NCBI GenBank assembly: GCA_016195145.1
Contig: JACQAF010000128.1
Coordinates: 1-5,093 of the forward strand
Direction: 5' to 3'
DNA from: Rhodospirillales bacterium
GTDB taxonomy: Bacteria; Pseudomonadota; Alphaproteobacteria; CACIAM-22H2
DNA: 5,093 nt
Positions 1 through 5,093 of the stretch are shown piece by piece. The number at the start of each line of letters is the position of its first letter. The stretch's first letter is position 1. Made by a program: the position numbers and the translations under genes. The notes under the pieces were generated by a model, which saw only the letters and a list, made by a program, of their open reading frames with translations, was not told the DNA's origin and did no database searches.

Positions 1-526
1 CTTCCTGCCGTTCATCGCCGCCACGCCGGTCCTGTTCTTCCTTGGCGCGGCGATGCTCTACTACCTGATCCTGCCCTTCGCCCTGAAATTCTTCGCCAGC
101 TTCGAGGTGCCGGCCGGGACCAGCGAGATGCCGATCCAGCTCGAAGCCAAAATGAGCGAGTATCTGTCGCTGGTCATGGCGCTGATCCTCGCCTTCGGCA
201 TCAGCTTCGAGCTTCCGGTGCTGCTCACCCTTCTCGCCAAGGTGGGGATCGTCAGCGCGAATGGTCTCGCCGCGAATCGCCGCTATGCTGTGGTCGGCAT
301 CGTCACTTTTGCCGCCATCGTCACTCCGCCCGACGTGTTCAGCCAGCTCAGCCTCGCCATCCCCATGTACATGCTCTACGAGGTGTCGATCTGGCTCGCC
401 CGCATAATCGAGAAGAAGCGCGAGGAAGCGGAAGCAGCCGACGAAGCCGGCGACAAGCCGGCGGCCGCGAAGCCGACAGCGGCTGGCGGAACGGTCGACG
501 AAACCGATTTCAATCTTACCCGCTGA
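1..526 (+). CDS. tatC: Sec-independent (twin-arginine) translocase subunit TatC, 5'-truncated by window edge
   Basis: TatC is the inner-membrane receptor that, with TatB, binds twin-arginine signal peptides and, with TatA, moves folded proteins to the periplasm. The reading frame is open from base 2, giving the last 174 residues of a protein usually about 250 long. Four of the six expected membrane segments are visible: the one around LFFLGAAMLYY, then MALILAFGISFELP, then VVGIVTFAAIVTPPD, and finally LAIPMYMLYE. The conserved Glu of SFELP (codon 209-211) and Asp of TPPDVFSQ (codon 332-334) match the family signature near E. coli E170 and D211. The N-terminal half, including the main signal-peptide contact region, lies outside the window. 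The protein ends in a charged, Ala-rich cytoplasmic tail of about 40 residues beginning KKREEAEAADEAGD, which probably varies between species. tatA and tatB would be expected just upstream. The identification is secure. Confidence 0.97.
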   Translation, partial: FLPFIAATPVLFFLGAAMLYYLILPFALKFFASFEVPAGTSEMPIQLEAKMSEYLSLVMALILAFGISFELPVLLTLLAKVGIVSANGLAANRRYAVVGIVTFAAIVTPPDVFSQLSLAIPMYMLYEVSIWLARIIEKKREEAEAADEAGDKPAAAKPTAAGGTVDETDFNLTR

Positions 527-540
527 TCCGGACGGCGGGC

Positions 541-548
541 GAAGGGAG
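541..548 (+). promoter_or_regulatory. Ribosome binding site supporting the GTG start of the GST gene
   Basis: GAAGGGAG lies 6 bases before the GTG at 555. It is purine-rich and partly matches the AAGGAGG consensus. It decides the start, because the MKLYYSPGAC sequence encoded from this GTG is exactly where beta-class GSTs begin. Confidence 0.65.
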
Positions 549-554
549 CGGACG

Positions 555-1187
555 GTGAAACTCTATTATTCCCCGGGCGCGTGCTCGCTCGCCCCGCATA
601 TCGTCCTCGAAGAGATCGGCGAGCCGTTCGAGGCGGTGCGCGTGCCGATCGGCGACGGCGCGCATCGCCAGCCGGCATATCTCGCCATCAACCCGCACGG
701 CCGCATCCCCGCACTGGAGATCGATGGCACGATCATCACCGAGGCTCCGGCGATCCTCGCCTTTCTCGCCCGTCACCGACCCGATAGCGACCTGCTGCCG
801 GCCGACCCGGTGCAGGAAGGCAAATGCCTCGAATTCCTCGCCTGGCTGTCGAGCAGCGTGCACACCGCCTATGCCCAGGTCCGGCGGCCGGAGCGCTATG
901 TCGATGACGAGCCCGATTACCCGCCGGTGATGGAAAAGGGCCGCGCCAACATCGCCCGGCATTTCGCCGAAATCGAAAGCATCCTCGAATCCGGCCCCTA
1001 TGCCGTGGCCGGCCGCTATACGGTCGTCGATCCGTTCCTGCTGGTTTTCTACCATTGGGGAGTGGGGCGCTACCTGTCGTTCGACATGGCGCGCGACTAC
1101 CCGGCATGGACCCAGCACGCCGACGCCCTGCTGGCCCGCCCGGCAGTGCAGCGGGCGCTGGCCCGCGAAGGCATCGCCATCCGCTGA
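555..1187 (+). CDS. Glutathione S-transferase family protein, beta-class-like
   Basis: This is probably a cytosolic glutathione transferase that conjugates glutathione to electrophiles or reduces mixed disulfides; the substrate cannot be told from sequence. The protein has 210 residues, the usual full length, and starts at GTG. The N-terminal thioredoxin-fold domain (about 1-77) has YYSPGACS with Cys10, the position of the characteristic beta-class cysteine. It also has the cis-proline in GRIPAL (Pro52) and the glutathione-contacting TEAPAI (Glu63), where the residue usually Ser in this motif is Ala64. The helical C-terminal domain (about 85-205) carries the GST folding motif GRYTVVDPFLL, with the N-capping box Thr156-x-x-Asp159. 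It follows tatC by only 28 bases, so it may be co-transcribed with it, yet a GST is not a standard member of the tat-serS-surE-pcm block. Maleylacetoacetate isomerase or another GST class is a less likely reading. Confidence 0.9.
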   Translation: MKLYYSPGACSLAPHIVLEEIGEPFEAVRVPIGDGAHRQPAYLAINPHGRIPALEIDGTIITEAPAILAFLARHRPDSDLLPADPVQEGKCLEFLAWLSSSVHTAYAQVRRPERYVDDEPDYPPVMEKGRANIARHFAEIESILESGPYAVAGRYTVVDPFLLVFYHWGVGRYLSFDMARDYPAWTQHADALLARPAVQRALAREGIAIR

Positions 1188-1198
1188 TCCGCTGATCC
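1182..1198 (+). repeat. Tandem duplication of an 8-base unit across the GST stop codon
   Basis: CGCTGATC occurs at 1182-1189 and again directly at 1190-1197, followed by C. The first copy contains the TGA stop codon of the GST gene at 1185-1187. It looks like a small slippage duplication with no effect on the protein. The 9-base form CGCTGATCC also occurs at the tatC stop (521-529). Confidence 0.7.
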
Positions 1199-1219
1199 CT
1201 GCGCAACCGGACGGCCCTA

Positions 1220-1248
1220 TGGACGACGAGTCCGAGTGACCGTATAAC
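1220..1248 (+). promoter_or_regulatory. Candidate sigma70-type promoter for serS (and surE-pcm)
   Basis: TGGACG at 1220-1225 matches 4 of 6 bases of the -35 consensus TTGACA. TATAAC at 1243-1248 matches 5 of 6 of the -10 consensus TATAAT. The spacer is 17 bases, the optimum. This AT-rich hexamer stands out in a very GC-rich region. Transcription would start near 1255, leaving a leader of about 29 bases before the serS ATG. No terminator or attenuator-like structure is evident in that leader. This is inferred from consensus matching only. Confidence 0.45.
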
Positions 1249-1283
1249 CTGCTGCTTCACCTTCCCGACGCGCGCGATCGTTC

Positions 1284-2561
1284 ATGCACGACATCAAAGC
1301 CATCCGCGACAATCCGCAGACCTTCGACGCCGGGCTCAAGCGTCGCGGCCTCGCCGCCGCCTCGCCGGCCTTGCTGGCGCGCGACGAGAAGCGCCGCGCC
1401 GCGCAGACGCGGATGCAGGAGATGCTCGCCCGGCGCAACGAGGCGTCGAAGGAGATCGGCCAGCGCAAGGCGAAGAAGCAGGACGCCGCCGACCTGATGG
1501 CCGAGGTGGCACGCCTCAAGAACCATCTCGCCGAGGCCGAGGCTGCCGAGAAAGCCGCGGTGGCGGAGCTTGAGGCGGCGCTCGCCGTCATTCCCAACCT
1601 GCCGGCTGCCGACGTGCCCGACGGCGCGGATGCCGACGCCAATGTCGAAATCCGCAAATGGGGCGAGCCGGCGAAATTCGCCTTCGCGGTCAAGGATCAT
1701 GTCGATCTCGGCGAGAAGCTCGGCCAGATGGATTTTGCCCGCGCGGCGAAGCTGTCGGGGGCGCGTTTCGTCGTGCTGACCGGCGCGCTGGCGCGGCTCG
1801 AACGCGCGCTCGGCCAGTTCATGCTCGACCTGCACACGGCCGAGTTCGGCTATACCGAGGCCAATCCGCCGATGCTGGTGCGTGGGGCGACGATGTACGG
1901 CGTCGCCCAGCTACCGAAATTCGCCGAGGACCTGTTCCACACCGACAACGATTACTGGCTGATCCCGACCGCCGAGGCGCCGCTGACCTTCCTGGCCGCC
2001 GATGAAATCCTCGACGAGGGGAAGCTTCCCTTGCGTTATACCGCGCTCACCGGCTGCTTTCGCGCCGAGGCGGGGGCGGCGGGCAAGGACACGCGCGGCA
2101 TGCTGCGCCAGCATCAGTTCTACAAGGTCGAGCTGGTGTCGATCGCCCATCCCGACAAATCCGAAGACGAGCACCAGCGCATGATCGCCTGCGCCGAGGA
2201 GGTGCTGAAGCGCCTCAAGCTGCCCTATCGGGTGATGGCGCTATGCACCGGCGATATGGGCTTCGCGTCGCGCAAGACCTATGACATCGAGGTGTGGCTG
2301 CCCGGCCAGAACGCCTATCGCGAAATCTCGTCATGCTCCAATTGCGGCGACTTCCAGGCCCGACGGATGAACGCGCGCTTTCGCCCGGCCGGCGGGAAGG
2401 GGACGCAGTTCGTCCATACCCTCAACGGCTCCGGCCTCGCTGTCGGCCGCACCCTGATCGCGGTGATGGAGAATTATCAGCGCGCCGACGGCACGATCGA
2501 GGTGCCCGCGGCGCTGCATCCCTATATGCGCGGGCTGGAGGTTATTGCGGCGAATGTTTAA
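1284..2561 (+). CDS. serS: Serine--tRNA ligase (seryl-tRNA synthetase, class II)
   Basis: SerRS charges tRNA-Ser, and tRNA-Sec where present, with serine using ATP in the cytoplasm. The protein has 425 residues, the normal bacterial length. Residues 1 to about 105 form the tRNA-binding arm: it begins MHDIKAIRDNP, as is typical, and residues 30-105 are rich in Ala, Glu, Lys and Arg, as expected for the long antiparallel coiled coil that grips the extra arm of the tRNA. The class II core follows. It contains the serine-binding T229-A-E231, motif 2 with FRAE (259-262), the REISSCSNCGDFQARR segment (346-361), and motif 3 with GLAVGR (384-389) inside LNGSGLAVGRTL. No clear Shine-Dalgarno sequence precedes the ATG, but the start agrees with the family N-terminus. 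The 3' end overlaps surE, which suggests an operon. Nothing is missing, and the housekeeping function is near certain. Confidence 0.98.
   Translation: MHDIKAIRDNPQTFDAGLKRRGLAAASPALLARDEKRRAAQTRMQEMLARRNEASKEIGQRKAKKQDAADLMAEVARLKNHLAEAEAAEKAAVAELEAALAVIPNLPAADVPDGADADANVEIRKWGEPAKFAFAVKDHVDLGEKLGQMDFARAAKLSGARFVVLTGALARLERALGQFMLDLHTAEFGYTEANPPMLVRGATMYGVAQLPKFAEDLFHTDNDYWLIPTAEAPLTFLAADEILDEGKLPLRYTALTGCFRAEAGAAGKDTRGMLRQHQFYKVELVSIAHPDKSEDEHQRMIACAEEVLKRLKLPYRVMALCTGDMGFASRKTYDIEVWLPGQNAYREISSCSNCGDFQARRMNARFRPAGGKGTQFVHTLNGSGLAVGRTLIAVMENYQRADGTIEVPAALHPYMRGLEVIAANV
2537..2541 (+). promoter_or_regulatory. Ribosome binding site for surE inside the serS 3' end
   Basis: GGAGG lies within the last serS codons. 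It is 12 bases before the ATG at 2554, somewhat long but usable. It is only 3 bases before the alternative TTG at 2545, which is too close. The spacing therefore favours the ATG. Confidence 0.5.
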
Positions 2562-3336
2562 GGCGCCCCTCGATCTCGCCAAGGCCCGCATCCTCGTCAC
2601 CAACGACGACGGCTATTACTCGACCGGCATCAAGACCCTGACCAAAGTCGCGCAATCCCTGTCGCGCGACGTGTGGGTCGTCGCCCCGGAAACCGAGCAG
2701 AGCGCGGTCAGCCACTCGCTCACCATCCGTCGGCCGTTGCGTATCCGCGAGGTGGCGCGCCGGCGCTACGCCGTCGACGGCACGCCGACCGATTGCGTGC
2801 TGCTTGCGGTCAACCACATCCTCAAGGACAAGAGGCCGACGCTCTGCCTGTCCGGCATCAATCGCGGGGCCAATCTCGGCGAGGACGTGACCTATTCCGG
2901 CACCATCGCCGCGGCGATGGAGGCGACGCTGCTCGGCGTGCCGGCGATCGCCCTGTCGCAGGACTTTCAGGCGCCGGGGTCGGTCAAATGGTCGACGGCC
3001 GAGCACCATGCGGCGCGCGTTATCCGGCGGCTGGTCAAGGTCGCCTGGCCGCGCAACGTGCTGATCAACGTCAATTTTCCCAACCGTACGCCGGACGCCG
3101 TCGCCGGCGTGCAGGTGGTCACGCAAGGGCGCCACAAGATCGGCGACCGGCTGGTCGAAAACCGCGATCCGCGCGGCGTGCCGTATTACTGGATCGGCTC
3201 GATGCGCACCGAAGACCCGAGCGAAAAGGGCAGCGACATCGCCGCGGTCAAGGACGGGATGATTTCGCTGACGCCGCTGTTTCTCAACCTCACCCACCGG
3301 CCGACGATGAAAAAGCTCGCGGCGCAGTTCAGGTGA
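2554..3336 (+). CDS. surE: 5'/3'-nucleotidase SurE (survival protein E)
   Basis: SurE is a metal-dependent cytosolic phosphatase acting on nucleoside 5'- and 3'-monophosphates, and in some species on short polyphosphate; it is linked to stationary-phase and stress survival. Counting from the ATG at 2554 the protein has 260 residues, close to the usual 250-260. Metal-site residues are visible: the Asp pair in TNDDG (18-19), Ser50 in the APETEQSAVS segment, and Asn103 in SGINRGANLG. The conserved run through DVTYSGTIAAAMEA follows at 111-124, and the C-terminus ends LTHRPTMKKLAAQ. The family normally starts shortly before the NDDG strand. The upstream TTG at 2545 would add only three residues and is badly placed relative to the ribosome binding site. 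The gene overlaps the serS stop by 8 bases and the pcm start by 4, so translational coupling on one mRNA is likely. Confidence 0.97.
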   Translation: MFKAPLDLAKARILVTNDDGYYSTGIKTLTKVAQSLSRDVWVVAPETEQSAVSHSLTIRRPLRIREVARRRYAVDGTPTDCVLLAVNHILKDKRPTLCLSGINRGANLGEDVTYSGTIAAAMEATLLGVPAIALSQDFQAPGSVKWSTAEHHAARVIRRLVKVAWPRNVLINVNFPNRTPDAVAGVQVVTQGRHKIGDRLVENRDPRGVPYYWIGSMRTEDPSEKGSDIAAVKDGMISLTPLFLNLTHRPTMKKLAAQFR

Positions 3337-3986
3337 GCACGCCCAACCACAAGATCCGCCTGATCATGGAGCTGCGCAGCGCCGGCGTCACCGACACCCG
3401 CGTTCTCGGCGCCATCGAGCGGGTGCCGCGCGAGGTTTTCGCCCCGGCTACCTTTCGCGACCGCGCCTATGAGAACACCGCGCTGCCCATCGGCCATGGC
3501 CAGACGCTGAGCCAGCCCTCGGTCGTCGGCCTGATGACCCAGGCGCTCGACCTCGGGCCGCGGATGAAGACGCTCGAAATCGGCACCGGCTCGGGCTACC
3601 AGACCGCAGTGCTCACCCGTCTGTGCCGGCGGGTCTATACGGTCGAGCGCCACCGCCCCCTGCTCGCCGAGGCGGAGCAGCGGTTCAAGGAATTGCGCCT
3701 GCATAACGTTACCACCCGGCTCGGCGACGGCTGGCTCGGCTGGCCGGAACAGGCGCCGTTCGAGCGCATCATCGTCACCGCCGCCCCGGCGGAAATTCCG
3801 GCGGCGCTGGTCGCCCAGCTTGCCCCCGGGGGCGTCATAGTCGTGCCGGTCGGCAACGAAAAACGCACCCAGCGGCTCGTGCGCGTGCGAATGACCGACG
3901 CTGGCCCGGTCAGCGAGGATATTGCCGGCGTGCGTTTCGTGCCGATGGTCGAAGGCCTGCCGCCCGAGGCCAAGGAGCAGGGATAG
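3333..3986 (+). CDS. pcm: Protein-L-isoaspartate O-methyltransferase
   Basis: PCM uses S-adenosylmethionine to methylate L-isoaspartyl residues in age-damaged proteins, starting their repair to aspartate. The protein has 217 residues, about the bacterial norm of 208-220. Family motifs appear in order: VPREVFAP (31-38), HGQTLSQP (55-62) with the conserved Ser60, and the SAM-binding loop LEIGTGSGYQ (81-90). Next come the acidic Glu105 in TVERH, GDGW (131-134), the FERIIVTAAP strand (143-152) and the C-terminal RFVPMVEG (201-208). The GTG at 3333 overlaps the surE TGA as GTGA, a classic coupled junction. It gives an N-terminus (HKIRLIMELRSAGV) that matches the family, whereas the later ATG at 3366 would cut off the first helix. 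No good Shine-Dalgarno sequence is seen, so re-initiation after surE is the likely mode. Confidence 0.97.
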   Translation: MSTPNHKIRLIMELRSAGVTDTRVLGAIERVPREVFAPATFRDRAYENTALPIGHGQTLSQPSVVGLMTQALDLGPRMKTLEIGTGSGYQTAVLTRLCRRVYTVERHRPLLAEAEQRFKELRLHNVTTRLGDGWLGWPEQAPFERIIVTAAPAEIPAALVAQLAPGGVIVVPVGNEKRTQRLVRVRMTDAGPVSEDIAGVRFVPMVEGLPPEAKEQG

Positions 3987-4055
3987 CCCGCGCCACGGCA
4001 TCGCCGAACGCCGGACGGTGGAATCGCGCCCGCTTCGGCGCTATGTCTTAACATC

Positions 4056-5093
4056 ATGTTTGTGTCCGTCCGATTCGCCGCCCTGTTGACCGTCGCCGCA
4101 TTGGCGCTTGCCGCTTGCGCGCGCAGCGGCCCGCCGGCTCCGGTCGAGATCCGGGGCAGCGAAGCGCAGGCCCGGCCGTCGGCACCGGCGATACTGCCCG
4201 CGCCCACTGCGATAAGCCAGCCCGAACCCGGCCCGACGGGCGACGACGTGATCGTACAGCCGGGCGATACCCTGTTCGGCCTCGCCCGGCGGACGAAGGC
4301 GCCGATCCGCGCCCTGATCGAGGTCAACCGCCTGCAACCGCCCTATGTCCTCCAGCCCGGCCAGCGGCTCGCGCTGCCGCAGGGGCGTACATACACCGTG
4401 CAGGGCGGCGACACGGTTTATGGCATCTCGCGGCGCTATGGCGTCGACATGAGCACGCTGGTGCGCGCCAATGGCATCCCGTCGCCTTATCACATCCAGG
4501 TCGGCCAGGCGCTGTTACTGCCCGACAGCGTCGCCGCGCCGGCCGAGACTGTCCGGCCGGTCGCCCCGCCGGCGCGCGGCGGCGACAGGGTCGAGACGGC
4601 AACCTTGCCGCCGCCGGCACCGGCAACGTCCCCAATACCCGCTGCGCCGCCGACCCTGCCGCCACCGCAGACGGGATCGGCCCCGCCTGTCGCGCGGATC
4701 GATCCGCCGCCGGTCGAGCGTCCGCCCTCGGCACCGCCCGAGAGCAAGCCGCCGCCCAGCCTCGCCGATGCCGGCATCGATGTTCCGGCGCGCACCGGAC
4801 GGACGTTCCTGTGGCCGGTGCGCGGCAGCATCGTTTCCGATTTCGGCCCCAAGGGCGGCGGCCTGCACAATGACGGCCTCAATATCGCCGCCGCGCGCGG
4901 CGCGGCGATCCGCGCCGCCGAAAACGGGGTCGTCGTCTATGCCGGCAACGAGCTGCGCGGCTTCGGCAACCTTCTGTTGCTGCGCCATGCCGATGGCTGG
5001 ACCACCGCTTACGCCCATGCCGACGAGATTTCGGTCCGGCGCGGCGACACCGTACGGCGCGGCCAGGTGATCGGCCGCGTCGGCATGACCGGC
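4056..5093 (+). CDS. LysM/M23 (LytM) domain lipoprotein, NlpD/LppB-like; runs off the window end
   Basis: This is a predicted envelope lipoprotein that binds peptidoglycan and either cuts it or activates amidases during cell separation. 346 codons are visible, open to the last base; the domain is nearly complete. Residues 1-21 form a lipoprotein signal ending in the lipobox Leu18-Ala-Ala-Cys21. Two LysM modules follow: 65-108 (VIVQPGDTLFGLA to LALP) and 113-156 (YTVQGGDTVYGIS to LLLP). A proline/alanine-rich linker spans roughly 157-248, and the M23/LytM domain starts near FLWPVRG at 251. The usual first zinc motif HxGxD reads N272-D-G-L-N276, with a His at 271 one position off. His311 and His321 (in TAYAHAD) remain. 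A non-enzymatic activator role, as for E. coli NlpD, is therefore plausible. The position after surE-pcm matches nlpD in gammaproteobacteria. There is no clear ribosome binding site, but the ATG gives a well-formed signal peptide. Confidence 0.93.
   Translation, partial: MFVSVRFAALLTVAALALAACARSGPPAPVEIRGSEAQARPSAPAILPAPTAISQPEPGPTGDDVIVQPGDTLFGLARRTKAPIRALIEVNRLQPPYVLQPGQRLALPQGRTYTVQGGDTVYGISRRYGVDMSTLVRANGIPSPYHIQVGQALLLPDSVAAPAETVRPVAPPARGGDRVETATLPPPAPATSPIPAAPPTLPPPQTGSAPPVARIDPPPVERPPSAPPESKPPPSLADAGIDVPARTGRTFLWPVRGSIVSDFGPKGGGLHNDGLNIAAARGAAIRAAENGVVVYAGNELRGFGNLLLLRHADGWTTAYAHADEISVRRGDTVRRGQVIGRVGMTG

Noticed and set aside
516..1118. A 200-residue minus-strand frame opposite the GST gene, and a similar one at 1257-1835 opposite serS
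   Set aside because: Both are antisense to well-supported genes and show no protein-family features.
1208..1234. Inverted repeat CGGAC/GTCCG between the GST gene and serS
   Set aside because: A 5-base stem with a 17-base loop and no T tract does not support a terminator or operator.
1219..1239. Six-codon upstream frame (MDDESE) before serS, considered as a leader peptide
   Set aside because: It has no ribosome binding site, overlaps the predicted -35 region so would precede the transcription start, and contains no serine run that would suggest attenuation beyond a single Ser codon.
2542..3297. A 251-residue open frame on the minus strand opposite surE
   Set aside because: It lies wholly antisense to a gene with clear family motifs. 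Long antisense frames are common in GC-rich DNA with strong third-position bias. The translation shows no recognisable domain and is rich in Arg, Asp, Gly and His, as is typical of shadow frames.
2673..3332. In-frame upstream extension of pcm into the surE coding region, giving a 437-residue protein
   Set aside because: The added segment is an alternative-frame reading of surE with low-complexity Arg/Gly-rich sequence. PCM proteins are about 210 residues, and the GTG at 3333 fits both the family N-terminus and a coupled overlap.
3186..4001. A 271-residue open frame on the minus strand opposite pcm and the end of surE
   Set aside because: It is a shadow of pcm, with the same compositional signature and no motif or plausible upstream signal.
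4026..4041. Small hairpin GCGCC/GGCGC with a 6-base loop between pcm and the lipoprotein gene, considered as a terminator
   Set aside because: The stem is only 5 pairs and is followed by TATGTCTT rather than a T run. Such stems are frequent by chance at this GC content.
4115..5070. Arg/Pro/Ala-rich plus-strand frames overlapping the LysM/M23 gene (4115-4873 and 4471-5070)
   Set aside because: They are out-of-frame readings of the proline-rich lipoprotein gene. The frame starting at 4056 gives a signal peptide, two LysM modules and an M23 domain.

Overview
The window looks like ordinary chromosomal core DNA from a high-GC alphaproteobacterium. The evidence is the gene order (tatC, serS, surE, pcm, then a LysM/M23 lipoprotein), the strong G/C preference at third codon positions, and the protein sequences. 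Sphingomonadales or Rhodospirillales-type lineages fit, but the genus cannot be settled from the sequence alone. All six genes lie on the + strand and coding density is very high: only three short gaps (28, 96 and 69 bases) separate them. I see no tRNA or rRNA gene, mobile element, CRISPR array or phage gene.

Layout: 1-526 is the 3' part of tatC, the Tat translocase membrane subunit. Next, at 555-1187, comes a beta-class-like glutathione S-transferase with a GTG start, closely spaced behind tatC. A 96-base gap carrying a plausible sigma70-type promoter leads into serS (1284-2561, seryl-tRNA synthetase). surE (2554-3336) overlaps serS by 8 bases, and pcm (3333-3986) overlaps surE by 4 bases, so serS-surE-pcm is probably one translationally coupled operon. 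After 69 bases a two-LysM, LytM/M23-domain lipoprotein of the NlpD/LppB type starts at 4056 and runs off the end of the window.

How the genes relate: Tat exports folded proteins, and in E. coli these include the amidases AmiA and AmiC. NlpD-type LytM proteins activate such amidases during cell separation, so both ends of the window may touch the same envelope process. SurE (nucleotide phosphatase) and PCM (isoaspartyl repair) are a widely conserved pair linked to stress and stationary phase; surE-pcm-nlpD is also the gammaproteobacterial order. The GST is the member that fits the conserved block least well.

I found no convincing new system. The points most worth a second look are the degenerate zinc site of the LytM domain, the GST gene flanked by short repeated words, and an 8-base word (CCGGACGG) present in all three intergenic gaps.
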